The notes beneath the pieces were generated by a model. The model did not search any database. It had not been told where the DNA came from and saw only the letters and a list, made by a program, of their open reading frames with translations. From Planctomycetaceae bacterium (GTDB taxonomy: Bacteria; Planctomycetota; Planctomycetia; Pirellulales; Thermoguttaceae): a stretch of DNA of 57,946 nt. The translations under genes were made by a program, and so were the position numbers. This document shows, one piece after another, positions 51,427 to 57,946 of the stretch. Location: NCBI GenBank assembly GCA_015062085.1, contig SUVI01000005.1:1-57946 (forward strand). Direction: 5' to 3'. Each line of letters starts with the position of its first letter. Within the stretch, counting starts at the first letter, position 1.

Positions 51427-51452
51427 TAAAAAAGCCGACTGTGAAAGCCGGC
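51427..51452 (-). terminator. Terminator after the HlyD-type gene
   Basis: GCCGGC pairs with GTCGGC (one G-T pair) around seven bases; six T follow on the minus strand. Confidence 0.65.
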
Positions 51453-51485
51453 ATTGATCAAAAACCCGCTCCAGAAAACCGGACT

Positions 51486-52946
51486 TTACTCCGTCACCAT
51501 TTGCTGACCGGAATCGTACTGGCCCGGCATGGGTTTCAGTGTGTAGGGACTTTCCTGGACCTGAACCGCCATTCCCGGTGACAGACGCTCGCCGCCCTCG
51601 ATGACCAGATCCGTGTTCGGCAGGAGATATTTACGTCCGTTTTCGTTTACCGGCTCTACGGCATAGAGTTTCGGAACGTACCCTGCGCGTTTTTTCTCTT
51701 CCGTATTTCCTTCACTCTGATCGTAAATGTCACCGTCGAACATTTCGGCTGTGATGCGCACGGGGATCGGCATGACGATCTTCTGGCCGGGTTTATACGT
51801 TTTGTGCTCTTCCTCTGCAATTGCTTTTGCTTCAGCCTCTTCTTCCGGCGTACGCTCGCGCACGATCCATACCGTGTTTCCATCAGGTTTCACGATGACC
51901 GCGTCACTGGGAACGATGATGGAACGGAATTTATCCGTGACCGCGATCCGGGCCGTGACGCTCAATCCCGCCATGAATTCCCCGTCATTGTCGTCGAATC
52001 GGACGTAGACCGGGAAGGTACGCGAAGCAGTCTCGGCGTTCGCGACGATCTGCACGACTTTTCCATAGACGGTCTTCTTCATCGCCTCTACGTAGATCCC
52101 GATAGTCTGACCTTTCTGGATCCGATGGATGAAATTCTCCGGCACATAGATCCGCGCGTCGATCTCTCCGGTCGAAATGATGTCCACGATCGGCGTTCCG
52201 GGCGAGACGTACGTCCCAAGATCCACGTGCCGTTCCAGCACCTGCCCGTTGAACGGCGCGTAGATGGTGGAACGCTTCAACTTTTTCTGGCACTCCAGCA
52301 AAAGGACTTTTTTCGCGTTGATCTCTGCTTGAAGATGGTCACGTTCCGAAATGATCGACTCCAGATCGCTCTGGCTAACGGCACCGCGTTCGTGCAGCTG
52401 CCTGGCACGCTTCAATTCGCTTTCCTGATACTGATGCTGCGCTTGAAGCGACGCGATACTTGCCTGCGTTTGCCGACACGCCAGCTCAAGCCACACTGTA
52501 TCGATCCGCGCCATGACCGTTCCTTCCGAAACGACCGTTTCATTATCCGTCAGCAGAGCCTCAAAAGACGTTTCTTTCGGATCCTGATCCTCGTATCGGA
52601 CCTGATGTTCTTTGACGCGGGATCCTTTCTCAACGTAGATCTCTACGATCTTCCCGCTGACTTCTGCAGAAACGGTCGAACGCCGGATCTCTTCCAGACG
52701 TCCGATGAGCGTGCGGAACTGCTGCGCGTCCCCCTCCTGAGCTTTTGCCGTACGCACTTTGTATTCCGAGGCATTTTTTTCCGCTTTGATCTCTTTTTCC
52801 TTTTTTACTTCCTCGTATCGGCCGGTGATGAATTTTTCGTCATTGATCCGGCCTTGATAAAATGTGGACGTTCCATAAAATCCAAGGAAAGCCCCTAAAA
52901 GGAGCACCGTAAGGCAAAGGGAAAAAACTATCAGATTTTTATTCAT
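51486..52946 (-). CDS. HlyD/RND-type membrane fusion (adaptor) protein
   Basis: A 486-residue periplasmic adaptor of efflux systems. The N-terminal helix (LIVFSLCLTVLLLGAFLGFY) anchors it. Residues about 75-125 begin the barrel and lipoyl part (RSTVSAEVSGKIVEIYVEKG), a helical hairpin spans about 155-225, and STIYAPFNGQVLERHVDLGT resumes the lipoyl half. KFRSIIVPSDAVIVKPDGNT lies in the membrane-proximal domain, which carries extra inserted acidic stretches. No RND or ABC transporter is adjacent. The ATG at 52946 is chosen for the signal anchor; its ribosome site is weak. Confidence 0.87.
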   Translation of the reverse strand: MNKNLIVFSLCLTVLLLGAFLGFYGTSTFYQGRINDEKFITGRYEEVKKEKEIKAEKNASEYKVRTAKAQEGDAQQFRTLIGRLEEIRRSTVSAEVSGKIVEIYVEKGSRVKEHQVRYEDQDPKETSFEALLTDNETVVSEGTVMARIDTVWLELACRQTQASIASLQAQHQYQESELKRARQLHERGAVSQSDLESIISERDHLQAEINAKKVLLLECQKKLKRSTIYAPFNGQVLERHVDLGTYVSPGTPIVDIISTGEIDARIYVPENFIHRIQKGQTIGIYVEAMKKTVYGKVVQIVANAETASRTFPVYVRFDDNDGEFMAGLSVTARIAVTDKFRSIIVPSDAVIVKPDGNTVWIVRERTPEEEAEAKAIAEEEHKTYKPGQKIVMPIPVRITAEMFDGDIYDQSEGNTEEKKRAGYVPKLYAVEPVNENGRKYLLPNTDLVIEGGERLSPGMAVQVQESPYTLKPMPGQYDSGQQMVTE

Positions 52947-53065
52947 TCGATCGTGTCCCCGGTTCAAAAAGGAAACTGGTCTTTTTGGGAAAATGGAAGG
53001 CAAAATGGCGGGATCCACTCTCCTGACTGGGGGGCAGTCCGTCGGAGATGCTGCGCCAATTTCTC

Positions 53066-53094
53066 AATATACACGAATTTTCATATTTTTTCAA
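53066..53094 (-). promoter_or_regulatory. Sigma70-type promoter of the HlyD-type gene
   Basis: On the minus strand TTGAAA, 17 bases, TATATT. Confidence 0.65.
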
Positions 53095-53174
53095 GTCAAG
53101 ATCGGCATTTTTTGGAGAAATCCAGCACTTTTTCTCAAAAATGATCCAGCCTGTAACTGCATACTTACTGTCGG

Positions 53175-53200
53175 ATGAGCCCCCTAAAAGAGGCTCATCT
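53175..53200. terminator. Hairpin near the end of the MBL hydrolase gene
   Basis: GATGAGCC pairs perfectly with GGCTCATC around ten bases. A short T tract follows only on the plus strand, so its effect on the leftward MBL transcript is unclear. Confidence 0.5.
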
Positions 53201-53206
53201 GTTTTC

Positions 53207-53275
53207 GTCAGTCCGTCAGTCAGTCCGTCCGTCAGTCAGTCTGTCTGTCCGTCAGTCAGTCTGTCAGTCAGTCTA
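53207..53275 (+). repeat. GTCN tetranucleotide array
   Basis: About seventeen GTCN units (N is A, C or T). The array touches the stop codon of the leftward MBL hydrolase gene. Confidence 0.9.
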
Positions 53276-53926
53276 TCCCTGAACAAAGGGATTCGTCGAG
53301 CGTTCCACTCCAACGGTCGTCGCGGGACCGTGGCCGGAGTAAAGGACCGTTTCGTTCGGCAGCGCATAGACGACATTTCGGATGCTTTCCTGAAGCTGTG
53401 CGAAGTTTCCGTCCGGGAAATCCGTGCGTCCGACTCCGCTGTAGAAGATCAGATCTCCCACGAACGCCGTCGGTTTTTCATCTTCCGAGACCGTCAGCAC
53501 GTAAATGACGTGCCCTGCCGCATGGCCGGGAGTTTGGTACGCGGTGAGATCCAGTCCGGCAAAGGTGACTTTTTCCACGTCTTCCGTCAGCTTCACATCC
53601 GCGGGCGGAAGGATCAGATGAACGCCGAAATGGTGTGCCAGGTTCTTTTTGGAGTCCGTCAGCTTCACGGCATCCTTCTTCCCGATCACGATCTTCGCCT
53701 CTGGAAAAGCCTCACGGAGCGGTCCGATCCCTGCGATGTGGTCCGCGTGTCCGTGCGTGCAGAGGATCGCGGCGACAGAAGTCAGGTTTTCCGTTTTCAT
53801 GAACTCCAGAAAACGTTTTGCCGAAAATCCCGGATCGACGATGACGCATTCGCTTGCGCCTTCATTCCAGATGACGTAGCCGTTTTCCTCGCAAATATCC
53901 GAAACGATACACTTGACTTTGACCAT
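53273..53926 (-). CDS. MBL fold metallo-hydrolase, glyoxalase II-like
   Basis: A 217-residue metallo-beta-lactamase fold hydrolase. LCTHGHADHIAG is the HxHxDH zinc motif, TPGHAAGHVIYVL the third His, TAFVGDLIFYSGVGRTDF the bridging Asp, and VLYSGHGPATTVGVE the last His. The order and length match the glyoxalase II-like group that hydrolyses thioesters such as S-lactoylglutathione or related compounds. AGAGAGGAA precedes the ATG at 53926; a longer open frame has no match. It lies after tadA on the same strand. Its stop is in contact with the GTCN repeat. Confidence 0.9.
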   Translation of the reverse strand: MVKVKCIVSDICEENGYVIWNEGASECVIVDPGFSAKRFLEFMKTENLTSVAAILCTHGHADHIAGIGPLREAFPEAKIVIGKKDAVKLTDSKKNLAHHFGVHLILPPADVKLTEDVEKVTFAGLDLTAYQTPGHAAGHVIYVLTVSEDEKPTAFVGDLIFYSGVGRTDFPDGNFAQLQESIRNVVYALPNETVLYSGHGPATTVGVERSTNPFVQG

Positions 53927-54050
53927 GAATTTCCTCTCTGTCTGAATTAAGGGACACGCGCCGAAATACATTTCCGGTACACTTTCCGGAGATCTTTCTG
54001 TTTTCTGTTTTCTGTTTCCGAGCGTCTCCGTACGCTCATGATTTTGCCGT

Positions 54051-54539
54051 CTACTTCTTTCCCATCTTCCGTTTCTGCTGGAAAAACGCGCTGAGCATTC
54101 CCGCGCACTCCTGCGCAAGCACTCCGCCGCGCGTCTCGCAGACGTGATTCAGACGGGAATCATTCAGAAGGTGGAAAAGTGTGTCGACGGCTCCGGCTTT
54201 CGGATCGGCTGCTCCGTACACGACCCGCGGAACTCGTGCCTGAACGATGGCACCGGCACACATTGGACACGGTTCCAGCGTGACGTAAAGCGTACACTCT
54301 TCCAGCCTCCAGCTTTTCATGGAGGCCGCTGCCTGCGTGATGGCGATCATCTCGGCGTGTGCCGTTGGATCTTTCAGCTGCTCTCTCTGATTGTGTGCCC
54401 GGGCAATGATCTCGCCGCGGTACACGATGACGGCTCCGATCGGGACTTCATCCTCCCGCTCGGCATAGCGCGCCTCTGCGATCGCCTCGCGCATGAAATG
54501 TTCGTGGATCAGGTTTTCGTTGATTTCGATCGGATCCAT
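54051..54539 (-). CDS. tadA: tRNA-specific adenosine deaminase
   Basis: A 162-residue zinc deaminase that turns A34 of tRNA-Arg into inosine. [11 protein letters not shown] is the first zinc and catalytic Glu motif, and [16 protein letters not shown] the second with two Cys. [20 protein letters not shown] and [16 protein letters not shown] are typical of TadA rather than cytidine or guanine deaminases. The start at 54539 ([10 protein letters not shown]) fits the family; the frame extends 29 codons upstream into hydrophobic sequence that I think is untranslated. The ribosome site is weak. MBL hydrolase follows. Confidence 0.93.
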   Translation of the reverse strand: MDPIEINENLIHEHFMREAIAEARYAEREDEVPIGAVIVYRGEIIARAHNQREQLKDPTAHAEMIAITQAAASMKSWRLEECTLYVTLEPCPMCAGAIVQARVPRVVYGAADPKAGAVDTLFHLLNDSRLNHVCETRGGVLAQECAGMLSAFFQQKRKMGKK

Positions 54540-54842
54540 ACCAATGCCATGAAAAAATGAAAGGAAAACGGGAAACGGAAACAAAATTTTAAAAATCGGC
54601 AGAAAAACGCCAAATTCTGCTTCCATTATACCGTGAATCTGAAAATACGCAAGGCGGACCCCAAAATTTGCGGATCTTTTTACCCAACTGTCCCTTTTTC
54701 TCAGGACTAGCCGGGAATTTCTTTCGTGGATTTAAAAATCAATGCCTTCAGGGTTGAATTTTAAATTTTTTATGCTAAAATAAATTTTCAGACAACATTT
54801 TTGTTTTTCATTAAAATTGGGGACCGCCCCAAGGAGAATTTC
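54540..54842. other. Divergent intergenic region
   Basis: 303 bases, AT-rich, between leftward tadA and the rightward glucosaminidase. Holds the promoter at 54754-54781; nothing else is seen. Confidence 0.6.
54754..54781 (+). promoter_or_regulatory. Promoter of the GH84-like gene
   Basis: TTGAAT at 54754-54759, 16 bases, TAAAAT at 54776-54781 with TG one base before it. Confidence 0.55.
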
Positions 54843-56837
54843 ATGAAAAGAACCTTCCTTCCGCTTTTGATTTTGATCTTTTTTCTGTCCATCCCGCTCT
54901 CTGCCGCGGAATCGGCCCGTGAATGCGGAATTTTTCCCGTTCCCCGTTTTTTGACGGACACCGGGAAGACTTTCCGATTTTCATCCATTGACGAGATCCG
55001 GGTCTCCGGGATCGAAACGCCGACTTCCCGCTACGCGGAAGAAATGATTTGGCAGACACTTGCCAATCGTTTCAATTCGGGAAATCTTCCGGAAAAGGAA
55101 AAAGATGCATCCGCCCCGAAATTCACGATCATTCTCGAAACGGAAACGGCAGATGCCCAAAGCTGGAAAGAAGCGTTTGACGGTGAATTCCCCGAAACGG
55201 TTCCCGCGAATGCATTCCGGATCCAGTTTGAGGAGAATTCTGTCCGGATCCTCGGCAATGACGCCAACGGTCTGATTTACGGAACGTACGCGCTGCTAGA
55301 CCTTTTCTCGGCGGATCCCGAAACAAAAACGATCTCGCTCTCTGCGTTTCAGGCAGCCGACTGGCCTTCCATTCCAATGCGAGGCAGACCGCATTTTGTT
55401 TTGATGCAGAATCTGGTCCCGGGAGCACTGGACGCCTACGCGCGCGCAAGGATCAATTACGTGGATGTGCGAGACAATCCGAAGATGCCGGAAACTGCGG
55501 TTTATCCGCATCGTGCAGCGCCGATGGGGTTTGTGCCCGGTCAGGAGATCGATGAGAAAAATGTCCGCCGGGTCATTGAGGAAGCGCATCGCCGCGCAAT
55601 GTTTGTCTACGCGTGCGTCGCGGCAGCCACGACAAAACGCGCAGGCGGCATCATCGTCGGATTCGACAAACTGGACGAAAGCCGATTCTACGAAAACGTA
55701 AACCGCTCTTTTGAGCAGCTCCTGGCATTAGGAGCGGACGGACTCTGGCTCTCCTTTGACGACATCGGCGCAGGCTCCGACTCCAAAAAAGCGATCGCCA
55801 ATTTCATGGAGCTCGCCAAAAAGCACGGACTTTCCGGGAATCAGCTCGCATTCACCCCGGCAATCGGAGCGTACCAGAAGATCGACCATCCGCAAAATCA
55901 CGATCTGAGCAAAATTCCGGAATTCAACGCGATCCAATGGTACTTCACGCGCGTTCCGTGCCAGGCGGATATGGAACTCTGCAAAAAAATGGGGCTTGAG
56001 CTGAAACCTGCCTGGTGGCACAATCTGATCGATATGCGGGCCGGATTCCAGAATAATGCGAATATCGTCGTTTCACTGCGTCCCGGACGGGTGGAATCCG
56101 CGACGTTCCGGCATTTGGGATACGAGCTGGAAGCCGGAGAAGAGGTGAAAGCCGAAGAAGAAAATCCGATCCCGCTCCCTGCGTACATTGAACTTCACCC
56201 GCTTTCCGCCGGATGGCACAAACCGAAATGGGATGCCGTCCGAAATGTGCCGCAGTTCACGGATAATGTGATGCTTTTCTGCATTGGAGGCGGTTTCCCG
56301 GAAGAATATCTCATCTCCATGTTCGGTTTTTGGGCGTGGAATCCGGAAAACTTTGACTGGGCACGCTGCCAAAACGCCATCTACGGCTGGATCTACGGAC
56401 CGGAACTCGCGCAGACCGCACAGGAATTTGACCAGAAACTGATCGAGCTGAAACTGATGTGCGTCAGGCCCACGCGGCATTTCAAGCCGGGAGTGAACTA
56501 TCCGCCGCGTCTGCGCAATGTGAAGGAGCGCGGGAAAGCACTCGCTCTTCTGGACGAACTGGACGCCCTGTGCGCCAGGATCCAGGCGAACGCCGCGAAA
56601 AATTCTGCGTTGAATCGGGATCGTCTTGAGATCGTGTACCTCGAGCCGATGCGCAAAACGCTGGAGGTCGCCAGGATCTGCGTCGAAGCCGATTTTCCGG
56701 AATACGATCCGGAAAAGGCCAAAACGCGCAAGAATGATCCGGAGTATATTCGGAACGTGGAGGCCATTTATTCCAAGCTCGCGCCGGAACTGAAAATGAT
56801 GGACGTATGGAAAGCCAAGGCACTCCAGGCGGAGTGA
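54843..56837 (+). CDS. Secreted GH84-like beta-N-acetylglucosaminidase
   Basis: A 664-residue exported protein. A signal peptide (to about residue 21) is followed by a GH20/GH84-type N-terminal alpha/beta domain (about 30-165, with NDANGLIYGTYALLDLF). The barrel begins SIPMRGRPHFV. ADGLWLSFDDIGAG (298-311) has the paired Asp (306-307) that act as acid/base and oxazoline-stabilising residues in GH84. EFNAIQWYFTRVPC and FWAWNPENFDWARCQNAIYG follow. It should cleave terminal GlcNAc from glycans outside the cytoplasm. AAGGAGA precedes the ATG at 54843. The next gene lies 37 bases on and also encodes a secreted protein. Confidence 0.8.
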   Translation: MKRTFLPLLILIFFLSIPLSAAESARECGIFPVPRFLTDTGKTFRFSSIDEIRVSGIETPTSRYAEEMIWQTLANRFNSGNLPEKEKDASAPKFTIILETETADAQSWKEAFDGEFPETVPANAFRIQFEENSVRILGNDANGLIYGTYALLDLFSADPETKTISLSAFQAADWPSIPMRGRPHFVLMQNLVPGALDAYARARINYVDVRDNPKMPETAVYPHRAAPMGFVPGQEIDEKNVRRVIEEAHRRAMFVYACVAAATTKRAGGIIVGFDKLDESRFYENVNRSFEQLLALGADGLWLSFDDIGAGSDSKKAIANFMELAKKHGLSGNQLAFTPAIGAYQKIDHPQNHDLSKIPEFNAIQWYFTRVPCQADMELCKKMGLELKPAWWHNLIDMRAGFQNNANIVVSLRPGRVESATFRHLGYELEAGEEVKAEEENPIPLPAYIELHPLSAGWHKPKWDAVRNVPQFTDNVMLFCIGGGFPEEYLISMFGFWAWNPENFDWARCQNAIYGWIYGPELAQTAQEFDQKLIELKLMCVRPTRHFKPGVNYPPRLRNVKERGKALALLDELDALCARIQANAAKNSALNRDRLEIVYLEPMRKTLEVARICVEADFPEYDPEKAKTRKNDPEYIRNVEAIYSKLAPELKMMDVWKAKALQAE

Positions 56838-56874
56838 TTTTCGAAACCTGACTTTTTCTTGAAGGAGATCGGAC

Positions 56875-57946
56875 ATGAAATTCAACTTTCACGCTGTTTC
56901 AGTACCGTTTCGGTTTTGCGCGGCATTCTGCGCGGTGTTTTGTGCAGTTTTCTGCGCGATCTCTCCCGGTTTCACGCAAAATGCCGACGCCGTTCGGTTC
57001 GATCTGGCAGATCCCGCGTGGACGCTCACGTCCGGGAAAGGCCGGCTTTTGAAAGACGGAGCCGAGGGGGTTTCCGGAGCGGTGCTGGAGATCTCCGGAA
57101 ATGGGAAAAGCTCCAGTTCATGGAAGCTCGCCGACGTTCCTGTTCTTCCCGGACGGACGGCGATGCTGCGCTTCAAGGTACGCCGAACCTCTGGTAGCGG
57201 CGGCGGAATGACGGGGCTGGACCGCGCCAATTTCGACATTTCGGTGTCTGAAAAATGGGAGACCCGTTCCCTCATTTCACCGATTCCCGCAGACATGGAG
57301 AAGGACGGGATCCATCTCGGCCAGTGGATGATCGACGGGACGCTTCAGTTTGCGGAGCTGGAGCTTCTTTACCTCACGCCAGTCTACGCTGCGAACGGAC
57401 TTGGAGCCGACGAAAGAGTCACCCTGAGCGCCGACGGGCCGAAGTACTCCTTCTGGGGAAATTTCGGCGGCTCCCAGGGATGCTTCAGCCGGTCGTTTGC
57501 GGAAAGTTCCTCAAAATTCAACACGTGCCGCTGGAACATCATGAACGGGTCCTCCGTTACGTACCGTTTCGACCTGAATGGCCTGGAGCTGGAGCTGCCG
57601 AACGTCAAAGAGCCGAAATTTTACGCTCCGACGCTTCACTTTTACGTCGGCTACCATCTCAAGGGCACACTGAATGCCTTCGCTTCCAAAGACGGCGAGA
57701 CCTGGACCAAAGTCGGCTCCGTAGACGGCGCGAAGTCGCAGAATATCGAGCTTCCGGAAGAATTCAGCGGCACGAAAACCGTCTGGATCCGATTCGCCGG
57801 CTCGGAAAATGCAAACTGCCAGCTCTACGAACTTGGCTTCCGTGCCTCTCTGGTTCCGATGAAAGAAACTCCCGAGACGGATTCCGATGAACCCGCGGTC
57901 CCCGAGACGAGCATCCGGGGCGCGACGCGATTCTGGGAGCTGATCG
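56875..57946 (+). CDS. Partial secreted protein with sugar-binding-like beta domains
   Basis: The frame starts at 56875 (GAAGGAG eight bases before) and is open to the window edge, 357 codons. The signal region is Cys- and Phe-rich (FCAAFCAVFCAVFCAISPGF), with a threefold FCA repeat, and probably ends near TQNADA. The visible part is beta-rich: FDLADPAWTLTSGKGRLLKD, WKLADVPVLPGRTAMLRFKV and LNAFASKDGETWTKVGSVDG, the last typical of F5/8-type carbohydrate-binding modules. Probably a glycan-binding or degrading protein working with the GH84-like enzyme upstream. The catalytic part, if any, is beyond the window. Confidence 0.72.
   Translation, partial: MKFNFHAVSVPFRFCAAFCAVFCAVFCAISPGFTQNADAVRFDLADPAWTLTSGKGRLLKDGAEGVSGAVLEISGNGKSSSSWKLADVPVLPGRTAMLRFKVRRTSGSGGGMTGLDRANFDISVSEKWETRSLISPIPADMEKDGIHLGQWMIDGTLQFAELELLYLTPVYAANGLGADERVTLSADGPKYSFWGNFGGSQGCFSRSFAESSSKFNTCRWNIMNGSSVTYRFDLNGLELELPNVKEPKFYAPTLHFYVGYHLKGTLNAFASKDGETWTKVGSVDGAKSQNIELPEEFSGTKTVWIRFAGSENANCQLYELGFRASLVPMKETPETDSDEPAVPETSIRGATRFWELI

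Larger units (their letters stand above)
52947..53272. other. Intergenic region with promoter, hairpin and GTCN repeat
   Basis: 326 bases. It holds the promoter of the HlyD-type gene, a perfect hairpin at 53175-53200, and a tetranucleotide array. I see no gene. Confidence 0.65.

Noticed and set aside
53207..53275. GTCN array considered as a CRISPR-like repeat
   Set aside because: Units are four bases without spacers; it is a simple tetranucleotide array.

Overview
The window looks like chromosomal DNA of a planctomycete, probably of the Pirellulales or a related gut-type lineage. This rests on recognised families, not on a search. They include an excisionase-type helix-turn-helix fused to a receiver-like domain (MKVFTTGQVAKICKVAPRTV), a membrane-anchored WD40 protein, a single-domain GlmU-like uridylyltransferase, an LpxD (so an outer membrane with a lipid A-type molecule), and small conserved proteins I associate with Planctomycetes. 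Some genes lack a clear Shine-Dalgarno site, which also fits. There is no rRNA, CRISPR array, phage or insertion sequence that I can see.

Layout. 1-9.9 kb is a surface-polysaccharide region. Two rightward genes (end of a nucleotidyltransferase, a GT2 glycosyltransferase) converge on a leftward operon (9879 to 1374) with coupled or overlapping ends: small membrane protein, methyltransferase, two duplicated sulfatase-like membrane enzymes, GT2, TupA-like ATP-grasp, and TOD1/DUF616 transferase. A relic of a second GT2 start lies between the sulfatase-like copies. 10-16.9 kb holds trpS, a lipoprotein, two tandem M42 peptidases, an SDR reductase, and a DUF3793-flavodoxin operon with three DtxR-like iron boxes. 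17-29.4 kb is mostly leftward housekeeping: uvrC, a degenerate DNase I-fold protein, GlmU-like enzyme, aminotransferase, ahcY, lpxD, apt, recA and the WD40 protein.

29.4-39.9 kb carries conserved hypotheticals, an FHA protein, a large secreted protein, pyrK, a group of membrane coiled-coil proteins with a shared N-terminal anchor, and the HTH-receiver regulator. 39.9-45.4 kb is rightward: a THUMP-like methyltransferase, a PIG-L deacetylase, then a compact cluster of a stand-alone RNA polymerase alpha-CTD protein, a DUF3592 membrane protein, an arrestin-like protein and a P-loop ATPase. This last cluster is my best candidate for an undescribed system. 45.5-57.9 kb contains secreted glycosidase-like proteins, a VOC protein, two identical tRNA-Val genes, a Gfo/Idh oxidoreductase, a coupled UDP-sugar pyrophosphorylase and GT4 pair, an orphan HlyD-type adaptor, an MBL hydrolase, tadA, a GH84-like glucosaminidase and an open-ended secreted protein.

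Two themes recur. Short tandem repeats sit at or over the 3' ends of genes at four places. Recognisable sigma70-type promoters (TTGACA/TATAAT-like, 16-17 bp spacing) precede many operons, and two of them are overlapped by inverted repeats that look like operators. All functions are assigned by reading motifs; none was tested by database search.
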